From: an uncultured Sulfitobacter sp.
GTDB lineage: Bacteria > Pseudomonadota > Alphaproteobacteria > Rhodobacterales > Rhodobacteraceae
Assembly: GCA_947492925.1 (NCBI GenBank)
Contig: CANLOQ010000003.1
Location: 124,001 to 188,000, forward strand
DNA: 64,000 nucleotides
Reading direction: 5' to 3'
Notes under the pieces: model-generated
Database searches by the model: none
What the model was told of the DNA's origin: nothing
The model's input: only the letters and a program-made list of their open reading frames with translations
Program-made: the position numbers and the translations under genes
In this document: one piece after another, positions 1 through 13,379 of the stretch
Position numbering within the stretch: position 1 is the first letter of the stretch
Layout of the letters: the number at the start of each line of letters is the position of its first letter

Positions 1-63
1 TTTTCTTAACGCTGTGTAAAGAACTTTTTAAGAACATTTGCGAACAAAACAGAATGATCAGAT
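1..63. other. Left-edge intergenic stretch
   Basis: This AT-rich stretch lies beyond the recG stop codon. It holds an exact GAAC-N7-GAAC (LexA-type) motif at 21-35 and, overlapping its left side, a 7-of-8 match to the CtrA consensus (TTAA at 6-9, TAAA at 17-20). No coding sequence is visible. It is probably the control region of a gene to the left of the window. Confidence 0.5.
21..35 (-). promoter_or_regulatory. Candidate LexA (SOS) box
   Basis: GAAC at 21-24 and GAAC at 32-35 are separated by seven AT-rich bases. On the minus strand this reads GTTC-N7-GTTC, the direct-repeat LexA box known for alphaproteobacteria such as Rhodobacter. The regulated gene must lie left of the window, because recG ends at 64 and reads towards this site. 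Confidence 0.5.
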
Positions 64-4298
<4,235 letters not shown>

Positions 4299-4369
4299 TC
4301 AAATCGTCAGGCACAACAGATAGGTCGGAGGGCAAAGCAGGTCTAGGTCGTTTTCACTACATGATCGTC

Positions 4370-5077
4370 TTAGGCAGAAGCGGCCATATCCAGCGCAGCA
4401 GGTTCCGGATCGCGCAGCACGTAACCACGGCCCCAGACGGTTTCGATATAGTTTTCGCCACCGGTCGCATTGCTGAGCTTTTTGCGAAGCTTACAGATGA
4501 ACACGTCGATAATCTTCAGCTCCGGCTCATCCATCCCGCCGTAGAGGTGATTCAGAAACATCTCCTTGGTCAGGGTCGTCCCCTTGCGCAGGCTCAAAAG
4601 CTCAAGCATCTGATATTCCTTGCCGGTCAGATGCACGGCCTGGTTGTCCACGCTTACCGTCTTGGCATCAAGGTTTACCGCAATATGGCCGGTTTCGATG
4701 ACAGACTGAGAGTGTCCTTTGGACCGCCGGATGATGGCATGGATTCGCGCGACAAGTTCCTCACGGTGAAACGGTTTCGTCAAATAATCGTCTGCACCAA
4801 AGCCAAATCCCTTGATCTTGTTTTCGGTATCGTCAGACCCTGACAGGATAAGAATGGGCGTTTCAATCCGGCTCAGCCGAAGCTGTCGCAGCACCTCGTG
4901 ACCATTCATGTCGGGCAGGTCCAGATCCAGCAAAATAAGGTCATAATCATAGAGTTTTGCCAGATCGATCCCTTCCTCCCCCAGATCCGTCGCATAGACG
5001 TTCAGGTTGGCGTGGGTCAGCATCAATTCGATGCTGCGCGAGGTCGTGGGATCGTCTTCAACAAGCAGTACGCGCAT
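4370..5077 (-). CDS. ctrA: Cell-cycle response regulator CtrA
   Basis: 235 aa. OmpR-type response regulator: receiver domain (about 1-120) with the acidic pocket E7-D8-D9 and phospho-acceptor D51 in LLDLDLP, then a winged-helix DNA-binding domain (about 130-225) with the near-invariant CtrA stretch [18 protein letters not shown]. In Rhodobacterales CtrA is generally not essential and controls motility, gene transfer agent release and related traits. The C terminus ends DMAASA rather than the AA-type degron of Caulobacter, so ClpXP recognition is uncertain. It is preceded on the same strand by sciP and by a CtrA-type box, which implies autoregulation. Confidence 0.96.
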   Translation of the reverse strand: MRVLLVEDDPTTSRSIELMLTHANLNVYATDLGEEGIDLAKLYDYDLILLDLDLPDMNGHEVLRQLRLSRIETPILILSGSDDTENKIKGFGFGADDYLTKPFHREELVARIHAIIRRSKGHSQSVIETGHIAVNLDAKTVSVDNQAVHLTGKEYQMLELLSLRKGTTLTKEMFLNHLYGGMDEPELKIIDVFICKLRKKLSNATGGENYIETVWGRGYVLRDPEPAALDMAASA

Positions 5078-5132
5078 TCACATTCTCCGATTGGTCGTCA
5101 TCGCCATTGGAATGGATCGTGAACAAAAAAGG

Positions 5133-5147
5133 TTAACCACCCGTTAC
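5133..5147. promoter_or_regulatory. CtrA-type box upstream of ctrA
   Basis: TTAA at 5133-5136 and TTAC at 5144-5147 with a spacer of exactly seven bases match the CtrA consensus TTAA-N7-TTAA at 7 of 8 defined positions. It lies 56 bp upstream of the ctrA ATG in the 97-bp gap between sciP and ctrA. Autoregulation of ctrA through such boxes is established in alphaproteobacteria; use of this one is inferred. Confidence 0.55.
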
Positions 5148-5174
5148 CGATAGTGGACAAAGTACTATAACAAC

Positions 5175-5453
5175 TTAAGGTTGTCTATACTTTTGCAATG
5201 CCGTCGCTTTCAGGGCCGCTTCACCGTGTTCAGTTACGGCGCGCACCCACTCCAGAAACTCTTCTTCGCTGATCTGATATCGTTCCAGCGCTTGCGACTG
5301 GCTGATCAGGCCATAGACAACGCCGCGCACCACCGCTGCCTTACGCGATGCCACCCAGCGTCGTGTATTCCGGTGCGGAAGATCAGATTGGCTCATGACG
5401 CTGCCATCGGCCAGCGTGACAGACCGGGGGCCATCCACTTTTTTGAGGTACAT
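5175..5453 (-). CDS. sciP: CtrA inhibitor SciP (DUF1153)
   Basis: 92 aa small helix-turn-helix protein of the DUF1153/SciP family. Family hallmarks are the DLPHRNTRRWVASRKA block, the ERYQISEEEFLEW helix and the C-terminal LQKYR. In Caulobacter SciP binds CtrA and blocks its transcription activation. I chose the ATG at 5453 (MYLKKVDG), with GGAA about nine bases upstream and the family length; a GTG at 5504 would add 17 non-conserved residues. It lies directly upstream of ctrA on the same strand, so inhibitor and target may be co-transcribed. Confidence 0.85.
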   Translation of the reverse strand: MYLKKVDGPRSVTLADGSVMSQSDLPHRNTRRWVASRKAAVVRGVVYGLISQSQALERYQISEEEFLEWVRAVTEHGEAALKATALQKYRQP

Positions 5454-5577
5454 GCCAGTTTCCAAATTGCTTGGGGCATACCCTGCATGTCGGCCTCTTA
5501 ACACCGCATGAAACCACCCTCTTGTGAGTAGTTAGGATTTTCCTATATTCCACTTCATATTCTCCCGGAGACATCGC

Positions 5578-6720
5578 ATGGCACTTGATCAGACCCCACC
5601 GCTGAATTCCCTTGGCTTTGCCAAGCCTCCGGCAGAGACACGGGTTGTCGTGGCCATGTCAGGCGGTGTGGACAGTTCTGTTGTCGCCGCGATGCTGGCC
5701 GACGAAGGCTATGACGTGGTCGGCGTAACGCTGCAGCTTTACGATCACGGCGCGGCGCTGGCGAAAAAAGGGGCGTGCTGTGCCGGTATCGACATCCACG
5801 ATGCCCGCCGGGTGGCCGAAGAAATGGGCTTCCCCCACTACGTTCTGGACTACGAGAACATTTTTCAGGATGCCGTGATCGACGAATTCGCCGACAGTTA
5901 TCTGGGCGGGGCAACCCCGGTGCCCTGCATCCGTTGCAATGAAAGGGTCAAATTCAAGGACCTGCTGGAAACGGCCAAGGATCTGGAAGCTGATTGCATG
6001 GCAACAGGTCACTATATCCAACGCAAAATGGGGCCACAGGGGCCGGAACTGCACGCAGCGGCCGATGCAAACCGCGATCAAAGCTACTTCCTGTTCTCCA
6101 CCACGGCCGAGCAGCTTGACTACCTGCGCTTTCCGCTGGGCCATCTGCCCACCAAGGATGACACGAGGGCCCTTGCCGCCAAATACGGACTGAGCGTGGC
6201 ACTGAAGCCGGACAGTCAGGACATCTGCTTTGTGCCGAACGGAGATTATGCGGCAGTCATTCGCAAACTGCGCCCTGAAGCGGCCGATCCGGGAAATATC
6301 GTCGATACAACCGGCCGCGTTCTGGCACAGCACGACGGCATCATTCACTACACAATCGGACAGCGGCGCGGACTGGGCATTGGCGGTCTCGCAGACCCGC
6401 TTTACGTGGTCAAACTCGACGCGGATCGCAAGGAAGTCATTGTCGGACCGAAGGAAATGCTGGCTACCCGAAAGGTGCCGGTCAAAGAAATCAACTGGCT
6501 TGGGGACACGGCGCTGATGTCGAAAGAGGAATGGCCGATCGCGGTCAAGGTCCGCTCAACCCGCCCCCCGCGTGAAGCGATTTTGCGGCCGATCACGGAC
6601 ACAACAGCCGAGGTTGAGCTGCTCTCACCCGAGGAAGGTATTTCACCGGGGCAGGCCTGTGTTTTCTATGATCCCGACAGCAGCCGTATCTTTGGCGGCG
6701 GATGGATTCACAAGGGCTAG
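5578..6720 (+). CDS. mnmA: tRNA-specific 2-thiouridylase MnmA
   Basis: 380 aa. Catalyses sulfur transfer to U34 of Lys, Glu and Gln tRNAs in the cytoplasm. The N-terminal PP-loop is SGGVDSS. The two catalytic cysteines are visible in [11 protein letters not shown] and in [10 protein letters not shown]. The C-terminal beta-barrel domains follow (SPGQACVFY near the end). GGAG lies eight bases before the ATG. It is a single plus-strand gene, divergent from sciP and convergent with lpxB. Confidence 0.96.
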   Translation: MALDQTPPLNSLGFAKPPAETRVVVAMSGGVDSSVVAAMLADEGYDVVGVTLQLYDHGAALAKKGACCAGIDIHDARRVAEEMGFPHYVLDYENIFQDAVIDEFADSYLGGATPVPCIRCNERVKFKDLLETAKDLEADCMATGHYIQRKMGPQGPELHAAADANRDQSYFLFSTTAEQLDYLRFPLGHLPTKDDTRALAAKYGLSVALKPDSQDICFVPNGDYAAVIRKLRPEAADPGNIVDTTGRVLAQHDGIIHYTIGQRRGLGIGGLADPLYVVKLDADRKEVIVGPKEMLATRKVPVKEINWLGDTALMSKEEWPIAVKVRSTRPPREAILRPITDTTAEVELLSPEEGISPGQACVFYDPDSSRIFGGGWIHKG

Positions 6721-6820
6721 ACACGCCGCGCTTGTCATTCTGACCTTTAGTTTGCCGGGGCGCTGACTTTTGGCCGCAGGGACAAAAGCCAGAACCCCAA
6801 AGTGTCGCGGCTTTGGCGCT

Positions 6821-7978
6821 TCACGCGGCCGCGATCCCCTCAAGGACTGCGCGGGCCGCCCGCATCCCCGGTGCTTCGCCCCCCTGCCCCAAGCGCTGCA
6901 TGCACAGCGCCATCGCGTCACGCTGCGCTGCAGGTGTGTCCATCACATCTTCTACCGCGCGGGCAATCGGACCGGGGCGACAATTCGCGCCGATAAACTC
7001 AGGCACAGCGCGGGTTTCTGAAACCAGATTGACCAGCGTGACCGTGTCCACCTTGACCATGCGCCCGATGATTTGCCGGCTTAGCCAATTCATGTCGTAG
7101 GCAATCACCATCGGCGTCCCCGCAGCAGCGAGCTCCAGCGAAACGGTGCCGGACGCTGCCAGCGCCACATTCGCCGCGCGAAATGCCGCGCGTTTGTCGC
7201 CCGACGGATCGCCATCAACGGCCAGCGGGTTCAGAATGATTGGTTGCGGTGCCCAGTTCTGCGTCAGGCGGCGCAGTGTTCCGATCACAGGTGCCGCCGC
7301 CGGGATCACAACGCGCACATCGGGCCGTGATTGCTGAACGCGGGCGACAACCTGCTGGAAAACAGGACCAAGGCGCGTGACCTCGCTTTGCCGTGATCCA
7401 GGCAGTACCAGAAGAAGCGGCGCGTCTCCCAAGTCATGACGGCTGCGAAACGCCTTTGCATCTTCGGCTGTCGCCACAGGTTCAGATACCACCGGATGTC
7501 CAACAAAATCACACCGCATGCCCGCAGCTTCCATATACGGAGGCTCAAACGGGAGCAAAGCCAGAACCTGATCAATGCTGCGCGCCATCTTCTCCGCGCG
7601 TCCGGGACGCCACGCCCAGACCGTCGGTGCCACATAGTGAACACAGCGAATACTGCTTGCGGCCTTCACCTTGCGCGCGACACGCAATGAAAAATCGGGG
7701 CTATCAATGGTGATCAACACATCAGGCTGCATTTGCACAACGGCTTGAGCCGTCTGATTGATCCGGGCCATCAGGGCACGGTAGCGCGGTAGAATTTCGG
7801 CCAATCCCATCACACTAAGCTCGGACATGTCAAAACGACTTCTCAGCCCCTCTGCCGCCATCTCCATGCCGCCGATCCCTTCGAACCGCACGTTTGGGCG
7901 CAGCGTCTTCAGCCCCGCCATGAGCGCACCGCCCAGCTTGTCACCGGACGGCTCACCGGCGAGGATAAAGATGTTCAC
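6821..7978 (-). CDS. lpxB: Lipid-A-disaccharide synthase LpxB
   Basis: 385 aa. Inner-membrane-associated glycosyltransferase (GT19) that joins 2,3-diacylglucosamine-1-P to its UDP form to give the lipid A disaccharide. It begins at VNIFILAGEPSGDKLGG, the family start, and has YVAPTVWAWRPGR and LVLPGSRQSEV. The start is a GTG at 7978 overlapping the lpxI stop as GTGA, so translation is coupled. It is the last gene of the envelope cluster and faces mnmA convergently. Confidence 0.95.
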   Translation of the reverse strand: MNIFILAGEPSGDKLGGALMAGLKTLRPNVRFEGIGGMEMAAEGLRSRFDMSELSVMGLAEILPRYRALMARINQTAQAVVQMQPDVLITIDSPDFSLRVARKVKAASSIRCVHYVAPTVWAWRPGRAEKMARSIDQVLALLPFEPPYMEAAGMRCDFVGHPVVSEPVATAEDAKAFRSRHDLGDAPLLLVLPGSRQSEVTRLGPVFQQVVARVQQSRPDVRVVIPAAAPVIGTLRRLTQNWAPQPIILNPLAVDGDPSGDKRAAFRAANVALAASGTVSLELAAAGTPMVIAYDMNWLSRQIIGRMVKVDTVTLVNLVSETRAVPEFIGANCRPGPIARAVEDVMDTPAAQRDAMALCMQRLGQGGEAPGMRAARAVLEGIAAA

Positions 7979-8775
7979 GTCTCTCCCCCGCGCCGCACCC
8001 AAAGTACAAGCCCGTACTTATCGGCCAGCGCCGCACAGCGTTCAGCCTCAAGAACGATCACATCGCCCGCATCTACCACAACACCTGCCAATCCGGCAGC
8101 ATGCGCGCCCTCTATCGTGGCCGGGCCAATGGTTGGCATGTCTATTTCACGGATTTGGCCGACCTTCGGCCCCTTGCACAGGATCGCGCGCATCTTTTTC
8201 GTCTCTGGTGGCAAGGTGGCCAGCAAATGATCCGTGCCGCCCCGTGTCTCTACCCCCAGAACCTGTTCGGCTCCGATGACACAGGCCTGCCCAATGTCTA
8301 GCGGTGCAAGCCCGCCCAGGACCGCTTCACCACGGGCCGCATCGCGCCGCATTTGTGCGTCTGGCCAAGCCTCTGACATCACGCCTTGCTCCGCAACCAG
8401 TTCGGGCAGAAGTTCGTCGGCGCCCACAACCTCAAACCCGGTTTGTTCAAATATCTCTTTTAAGACCTGAAGCGCACCGTTGTCTCCGGCTGCGAGTGCT
8501 TTCTGGAAAAGCGGCACCAGCGGAAGGGTCTCGGCATCCAGCTTTGACGGATCAAGATCGGGCCTGTCAATTGCGCCACAAAAACAAACCCTTGTGACAC
8601 CTTTCTCACCCAAGGTGACAAGCAGCGTACCCAGCGTTTCAAGGCGAAACGTGATGTCCACGCCCAATTGTTCCGGCAATTGCCCGGCATAGGCGCAGAT
8701 CAGCGGGGGCACATCCTGCGCTGCGGCCACTTCGGGCGGCAGACGCCCACGCCCTGCAACCAGCGCAAGGGTCAT
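7975..8775 (-). CDS. lpxI: UDP-2,3-diacylglucosamine pyrophosphatase LpxI
   Basis: 266 aa, formerly DUF1009. Hydrolyses UDP-2,3-diacylglucosamine to lipid X. LpxI is the enzyme used by alphaproteobacteria in place of LpxH. The family start LALVAGRGRLP, the central ACVIGAEQVLGVETRGGTD and the C-terminal DMPTIGPATIEGAHAAGLAG are all present. The ATG overlaps the lpxA stop by four bases and the stop overlaps the lpxB GTG, which gives a tightly coupled lpxA-lpxI-lpxB series. Confidence 0.95.
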   Translation of the reverse strand: MTLALVAGRGRLPPEVAAAQDVPPLICAYAGQLPEQLGVDITFRLETLGTLLVTLGEKGVTRVCFCGAIDRPDLDPSKLDAETLPLVPLFQKALAAGDNGALQVLKEIFEQTGFEVVGADELLPELVAEQGVMSEAWPDAQMRRDAARGEAVLGGLAPLDIGQACVIGAEQVLGVETRGGTDHLLATLPPETKKMRAILCKGPKVGQIREIDMPTIGPATIEGAHAAGLAGVVVDAGDVIVLEAERCAALADKYGLVLWVRRGGET

Positions 8776-9554
8776 TTTGGCGTCAGGAAATGACGGCCTG
8801 TGTCAGCCATGACAAAATCAACGATCTCACGCACGAAATCGCTTTCCGTCTCATCTCCCAGCCGTTGCGCGCGGTCGTGAAAGGTTCCTTCACCTTGTGC
8901 AAGCATCTGAAATGCAGCCCGCAGTGCCGTGATGTCGCCCCGCGCCACCCCCCGCCGCTTGAGGCCCACAAGGTTCAACCCGTCAAGGGCACCACGCGGT
9001 CCCTGCACAAGGCCGTAGGGGATCACATCGTTGGTAACCATTGTAAGCGCGCCGATGATGGCCCCTTTGCCAATCCGCACAAACTGGTGAATGCCGGAGA
9101 GCCCTCCGATGATCACGTCATCCTCAATGATGCAATGTCCGGCAACGGCGACAGAATTGACCACAATCACCCGGTCGCCAAGGATCGCATCATGCGCGAT
9201 GTGGCAGCCTGCCATAAACAGGCCGTCATCCCCTACCTTTGTCAGGCCGCCACCGCCTTCCGTGCCGCAGTTCATGGTCACATGCTCACGGATTCGGTTG
9301 CGTTTGCCGATAACAAGCCTGCTGGCTTCGCCTTTGAACTTCAAGTCTTGGGGAATTTCCCCGATGACAGAGAATGGAAAAATGACCGTGCCTTCACCAA
9401 CTTCGGTGCGCCCGGTCACAATGGCGTGGCTTTTCAGTTCTACATCGGCATGCAACACCACATGCGGCCCTACAACACTGAATGGGCCAACCTTTGCAGA
9501 GGGATCAATCTGCGCGCCCTCTTCGATCACCGCCGAGGGATGAATGTTGCTCAT
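8772..9554 (-). CDS. lpxA: UDP-N-acetylglucosamine acyltransferase LpxA
   Basis: 260 aa. First step of lipid A synthesis: transfers 3-hydroxyacyl from acyl-carrier protein to UDP-GlcNAc. The left-handed beta-helix hexapeptide repeats fill residues 1-185. The catalytic histidine is in the MAGCHIAHD region and the C-terminal helices follow HQFVRIG. The ATG overlaps the fabZ stop as ATGA. Confidence 0.96.
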   Translation of the reverse strand: MSNIHPSAVIEEGAQIDPSAKVGPFSVVGPHVVLHADVELKSHAIVTGRTEVGEGTVIFPFSVIGEIPQDLKFKGEASRLVIGKRNRIREHVTMNCGTEGGGGLTKVGDDGLFMAGCHIAHDAILGDRVIVVNSVAVAGHCIIEDDVIIGGLSGIHQFVRIGKGAIIGALTMVTNDVIPYGLVQGPRGALDGLNLVGLKRRGVARGDITALRAAFQMLAQGEGTFHDRAQRLGDETESDFVREIVDFVMADTGRHFLTPK

Positions 9555-10012
9555 TTCGGCAGGTCCAACATGGCCATGAACTCCGCCTCAGCTGCCATTT
9601 CACCTTCAACTGTGGCCACACCGGCAAAGCGCCAAACTTTGCCACCAGCCTTGCCGCGTAGCGTCTTGAGGTCCATCCGTAGCACGTCGCCCGGCACAAC
9701 CTTCCGACGGAACTTGCAGTTGTCGATGGACATGAAATAAATCAACATTTCCTTATCCATCTGGTCCAGCGCCACACCAATCATCACGCCGGCAGTCTGG
9801 GCCATCGCCTCTACAATTGTGACACCGGGCATGATGGGGGTGCCGGGAAAATGGCCCTGAAAATGCGGCTCGTTCATGGTGACGTTCTTGTAGCCCACTG
9901 CCGATTCAGTTCCGGTGATTTCTTCGACCTTATCGACCAAAAGAAACGGATAGCGATGCGGCAAAATCCGCTGGATCATCTGGATGTCGGCGCTTTTGGT
10001 GTCGAGGCTCAT
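9551..10012 (-). CDS. fabZ: 3-hydroxyacyl-ACP dehydratase FabZ
   Basis: 153 aa hot-dog fold enzyme of fatty-acid elongation, placed as usual next to lpxA where both compete for hydroxyacyl-ACP. The catalytic histidine is in [11 protein letters not shown] and the second motif is [12 protein letters not shown] with the catalytic glutamate in the following helix (VEAMAQTAG). I chose the ATG at 10012 with AAGGA about nine bases upstream; an upstream in-frame start adds ten unconserved residues. Confidence 0.95.
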   Translation of the reverse strand: MSLDTKSADIQMIQRILPHRYPFLLVDKVEEITGTESAVGYKNVTMNEPHFQGHFPGTPIMPGVTIVEAMAQTAGVMIGVALDQMDKEMLIYFMSIDNCKFRRKVVPGDVLRMDLKTLRGKAGGKVWRFAGVATVEGEMAAEAEFMAMLDLPK

Positions 10013-10081
10013 CGAAAGGTCCTTTGATTGCAAGGGCGTCAAACAGGGCTATCAATTTCACCCCGACGGGGCAAGCAGCGC

Positions 10082-10648
10082 TCATTCGGCACCGCTGCCC
10101 AGTGTTTCATCCAGCAGCGCGATGGCGTCATCCGTGATCTCGATCGCCGAGGCGCTGACAAACACCGAACGCCGCTCAAGAATGACGGCGGCACCGGCGT
10201 CGCGCATCAGGCGTTCCAGCACCGGTGCTGCGGCCGTCAGGAAAACCTCTCGTTCCTGATCCAGCCGTTGGTTAAGGGCACGCCCCTTTTCAGCCTGCGC
10301 ACTGCGCGTGCGTTGTACTTTTTCGTCAAACTCATTGGCCAAAGCGCGAAAGGCATCCGCATCCATCGTCGCGCGCAAGGTCGTCAGTTCCTGCTCTTCG
10401 GATTCGAGATCGGCCTCAATCCGACGATTCTCGGCGGCCAATTCATTGCCCTGCGCTTCGACATCTTCCGCGACCCGCCTCCCAAAGGCGCTTTCCAGAA
10501 AAAGGCGTTCAGAATCAATGGTCAGCACAGCGCTGATCACGTTGCTCCGCGCGGGGGCCTCCACAGGGGATGTCTGCTGTGCCAGCGCGGGGCCACTGAT
10601 CAGCCCGGCCAATATCGCGGCACCGCCGACATGCGCCAGCTGGCGCAT
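10082..10648 (-). CDS. skp: OmpH/Skp-family periplasmic chaperone
   Basis: 188 aa. Signal peptide MRQLAHVGGAAILAGLISGPALA with likely cleavage after ALA, then a coiled-coil body rich in Glu, Arg and Ala (about residues 60-135), as in Skp/OmpH, which carries unfolded outer-membrane proteins through the periplasm to BamA. The ATG at 10648 lies four bases after the bamA stop. A TTG at 10681 inside bamA has a better ribosome site (AGGAG) and would add 11 residues before the signal peptide, so the start is not certain. The position between bamA and fabZ-lpxA is the classical one. Confidence 0.85.
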   Translation of the reverse strand: MRQLAHVGGAAILAGLISGPALAQQTSPVEAPARSNVISAVLTIDSERLFLESAFGRRVAEDVEAQGNELAAENRRIEADLESEEQELTTLRATMDADAFRALANEFDEKVQRTRSAQAEKGRALNQRLDQEREVFLTAAAPVLERLMRDAGAAVILERRSVFVSASAIEITDDAIALLDETLGSGAE

Positions 10649-10652
10649 GCGA

Positions 10653-13010
10653 TCAGAATTGCGTCCGCAGCGTGACTTCAAAGGATTGCTCCTTGTCGAA
10701 CTCCTCGCTTTTCAGCGCTTTCGAGACGTTGAACTGCAACGGACCAACCGGCGTTTCCCAGAAGATCGATACGCCAACCACATGACGGAACGACCCGCTT
10801 TCGCCAACAATGTTGCCACCGTTGAAGTTCACTTCGTCAAGGTCCCACAGGTTGCCGACGTCATAGAACACACCGCCGGAGATTCCGTATTCCTCGGGCA
10901 GGCCAAGAGGGAATTCCGCCTCGAAACGCGCGGCGACGTAAAGGTTGCCGCCAAGAGGATCGTCGGTGGTGCCGCCCACGTCACGCGGACCGATGCCGCC
11001 GGGTTCAAACCCGCGAATGATCGACGGACCGATCACAAAGCGGTCTACGACACGGCTGTTACCTGATTGCCAAGCCAATGCGCCGCCTTCAAGCGTGGCA
11101 CGCAGCGTTACTTCTTCGTTGAGAATACGCTTTTCGCCTGTCACCCGGCCAACTGTCCTGATGAACTTGCTGTCACCACCAAGGCCCGCAAAATCCTGAC
11201 TGAACTGCAAAAGTACTCCCGATGTCGGGTCAAGCCCGGTCCGACGCGTGTCATAGGTGTATTCGTACCCAAGCGCCGAAGACCATTGCGGCCCGGCAGC
11301 AATATCGTCCGCAACCGCCAGCCCGTTCTCGGCGGGATCCCGCGCGACCACCTCGATCTCTTCGGCGGTATAGCGCAGCGACAACCGCCCGTTTTCGCTC
11401 ACCGGGAAGGTCAGGGACGGCTGGAAGATCAGACGGTTGGTGTCAAAAGAAGAGAAAGACGAGTTTGTCTCGGCGTAGTCGAGGTTCAGACCAAACCGCA
11501 GATCACGCCCCAGTAGCGACGGTTCGACAAAGTTCAGACCGTAGCGTGTGGCATCTTCGGCGGTGGACAGCGACAAGGTCAGCTTTTGTCCCCGGCCCAG
11601 AAAATTCTCTTCGGCAAAACTGATCGCAAGGCCAAAGCCGTCATTGTTGGAGAATGAGCCACCAAAGTTAAGCGCACCGGTTGGCTTTTCCTCAACGTCC
11701 ACGTCGACGACCACCTGCTCACCGCTGCTGCCCTCGCGGGCGTTCACTTCGGCGGTTTCAAAATAGTTCAGCGCACGAATGCGTTCAGCCGCCTGCCTGA
11801 TCTCGCGTGGGTTGAACGGGTCACCTTCCACGCTGTTGAACTGGCGACGGATCACACGATCAAGCGTTGTGGTGTTACCTTCGATGTCGATCCTTTCGAC
11901 AAAAACGCGCGGGCCACGTGTGATCACGTAAGTGACGTCCAGCGTCAGATCACGCTCGTTGCGGGTGACGCGCGGCTCAACCCGCATAAAGTCCACGCCG
12001 TCACGGATCGCCTGACGTTCCAGCCGTGCAATATCGTTTTCGACCAAAGTAGGCGAATAGATGACACCGGGACGTGTCTTGATGATCTTGCGGTATGCGT
12101 CGGCATTCACATTGGGCATCTCAGAAACAAGCCCGACCTCGCCAAAGCGAAACTGCCGTCCTTCGATGATATTGTACGATACAAAAAAGCCGTCGCGTTC
12201 CTGCGTCAGCTCACCGTTGACGGCGGTTGTCCGCATGTCGACATACCCGCGCGACAGGTAGAAATCGCGCAGCAACTGCTTGTCCACCTCGACCTGTTCT
12301 TCGCGGAACGTGTCACGCCGCACCAACCTGCGAAACAGGCCCGCCTGTTTTGTCCCCAATACGCGGCGCAGGCGGCGGTCCGAATAGACGCGGTTACCAA
12401 CAAAACTCAGCCGCTCAATCTCGACATTGTCGCCTTCGAAAATCTCGAACACCAGATCGACGCGGTTCTGATTGCGCTTGATGATCCGGGGCTGCACGCG
12501 CGCGGCAACACGGCCATCGGCGCTGTAGGCTTCGGCAATGGCCGCTGCATCCGCTTCGGCCTGTGCGGGGTTGAACACACGGCGCTCGGTGGAATCGATG
12601 ACACCCTGCAGGGCGTCGTCCTTGATGCGTTGGTTGCCCTCAAATGAAATGCGGTTCAGCGTCGGCAGCTCGACCACATTGATAACCAGCAAACCGCCAC
12701 GCGGCTCAATCTCGACGGTTTCGAACAATCCAGAGCCCTGAAGCGCCTGAAACGCGTCATTCAACTGCCCCCCCGACACCGGCTGGCCCCGACTGATTCC
12801 TGCCTGACGCAAGATCGCTGCATCACCAATGCGCTGGTTGCCGTTGATCTGAACAGAATTGAACTGATACTGCTGCGCCGTGACCGGTGCGGCAGGCGCC
12901 ATCCAAGCCACTGATAAAAGGGCACAAACAGACACGCCCCGCATTGCATTGCCAAAACCTGACGGTTTCGCCTGCTTGAAAAACACACCGCTCCGCGCGC
13001 TCAGTCCCAT
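10653..13010 (-). CDS. bamA: Outer membrane protein assembly factor BamA
   Basis: 785 aa. Signal sequence ends near APVTAQQ (about residue 46). Five POTRA domains follow (about 50-450) and then a 16-strand barrel ending in the aromatic outer-membrane signature TLRTQF. Barrel motifs VIGPSIIRGFEPGGIG and FWETPVGPLQFNVS are present. It inserts beta-barrel proteins into the outer membrane. No strong ribosome site is visible before the ATG at 13010. A promoter-like palindrome lies about 57 bases upstream. Confidence 0.96.
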   Translation of the reverse strand: MGLSARSGVFFKQAKPSGFGNAMRGVSVCALLSVAWMAPAAPVTAQQYQFNSVQINGNQRIGDAAILRQAGISRGQPVSGGQLNDAFQALQGSGLFETVEIEPRGGLLVINVVELPTLNRISFEGNQRIKDDALQGVIDSTERRVFNPAQAEADAAAIAEAYSADGRVAARVQPRIIKRNQNRVDLVFEIFEGDNVEIERLSFVGNRVYSDRRLRRVLGTKQAGLFRRLVRRDTFREEQVEVDKQLLRDFYLSRGYVDMRTTAVNGELTQERDGFFVSYNIIEGRQFRFGEVGLVSEMPNVNADAYRKIIKTRPGVIYSPTLVENDIARLERQAIRDGVDFMRVEPRVTRNERDLTLDVTYVITRGPRVFVERIDIEGNTTTLDRVIRRQFNSVEGDPFNPREIRQAAERIRALNYFETAEVNAREGSSGEQVVVDVDVEEKPTGALNFGGSFSNNDGFGLAISFAEENFLGRGQKLTLSLSTAEDATRYGLNFVEPSLLGRDLRFGLNLDYAETNSSFSSFDTNRLIFQPSLTFPVSENGRLSLRYTAEEIEVVARDPAENGLAVADDIAAGPQWSSALGYEYTYDTRRTGLDPTSGVLLQFSQDFAGLGGDSKFIRTVGRVTGEKRILNEEVTLRATLEGGALAWQSGNSRVVDRFVIGPSIIRGFEPGGIGPRDVGGTTDDPLGGNLYVAARFEAEFPLGLPEEYGISGGVFYDVGNLWDLDEVNFNGGNIVGESGSFRHVVGVSIFWETPVGPLQFNVSKALKSEEFDKEQSFEVTLRTQF

Positions 13011-13043
13011 GGTTTCAACCCACTCTTTAGACCCATTGCACCC

Positions 13044-13076
13044 TGAGTACGGGAGGGCGCAGGTTTTGTCAAAACC
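13044..13076 (-). promoter_or_regulatory. Candidate bamA promoter with palindrome
   Basis: GGTTTTG-T-CAAAACC at 13062-13076 is a perfect 7+7 palindrome. On the minus strand it contains an exact TTGACA (13072-13067), followed after 17 bases by a weak -10, TACTCA (13049-13044). The expected transcript would start about 30 bases before the bamA ATG. The palindrome over a -35 element could be an operator. This is inference from sequence alone. Confidence 0.4.
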
Positions 13077-13144
13077 CGGACGCGCAAAAATGCACTACAT
13101 CATGCAGCGCATTTCACATTGGAAACAAGATCATGGGGTTGTGG

Positions 13145-13270
13145 TCAGAGCGAGCCCACATAAGCGCCAACCGCCAGCGCCACGGCAATCGTGCCGATAT
13201 AAAGCGCACGGTCCCAGTTCAGCTCCATCAGGAGGCTCAGACCACGGTAGGAACTTTGTATGGTTTGCAT
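13145..13270 (-). CDS. 41-aa membrane peptide between rseP and bamA
   Basis: A 41-codon ORF (starts MQTIQSSYRG, ends AYVGSL). Residues 22-40 form one hydrophobic segment (ALYIGTIAVALAVGAYVG), preceded by a short polar N-terminal part, so it looks like a single-pass inner-membrane peptide. A very good ribosome site, AAGGAG, lies eight to nine bases before the ATG, which argues that it is translated. I recall similar short ORFs in other Roseobacter genomes but cannot verify this here. No function is assigned. It lies in the gap between rseP and bamA on the same strand. Confidence 0.65.
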   Translation of the reverse strand: MQTIQSSYRGLSLLMELNWDRALYIGTIAVALAVGAYVGSL

Positions 13271-13379
13271 CGGTTCACTCCTTCGTTTGGAGTGGTGCTA
13301 CATGCTGAATCAGGCGTTAATTTGGCAGATTGTGGCAGGAATGGGGCAATTGTCCCATTCCGCCAATTCAGCCCCCTCC

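Noticed and set aside
6-20. TTAA-N7-TAAA as a CtrA box
   Set aside because: One mismatch in an AT-rich strip and no visible target gene; kept only as a note beside the LexA box.
5454-5504. Upstream GTG start for sciP
   Set aside because: The 17 extra residues are not like the family N terminus, and the ATG at 5453 has its own GGAA site.
6797-6816. Hairpin CCAAAG / CTTTGG between mnmA and lpxB
   Set aside because: Only a 6-bp AT-containing stem with an 8-base loop and no T-run; too weak to call a terminator.
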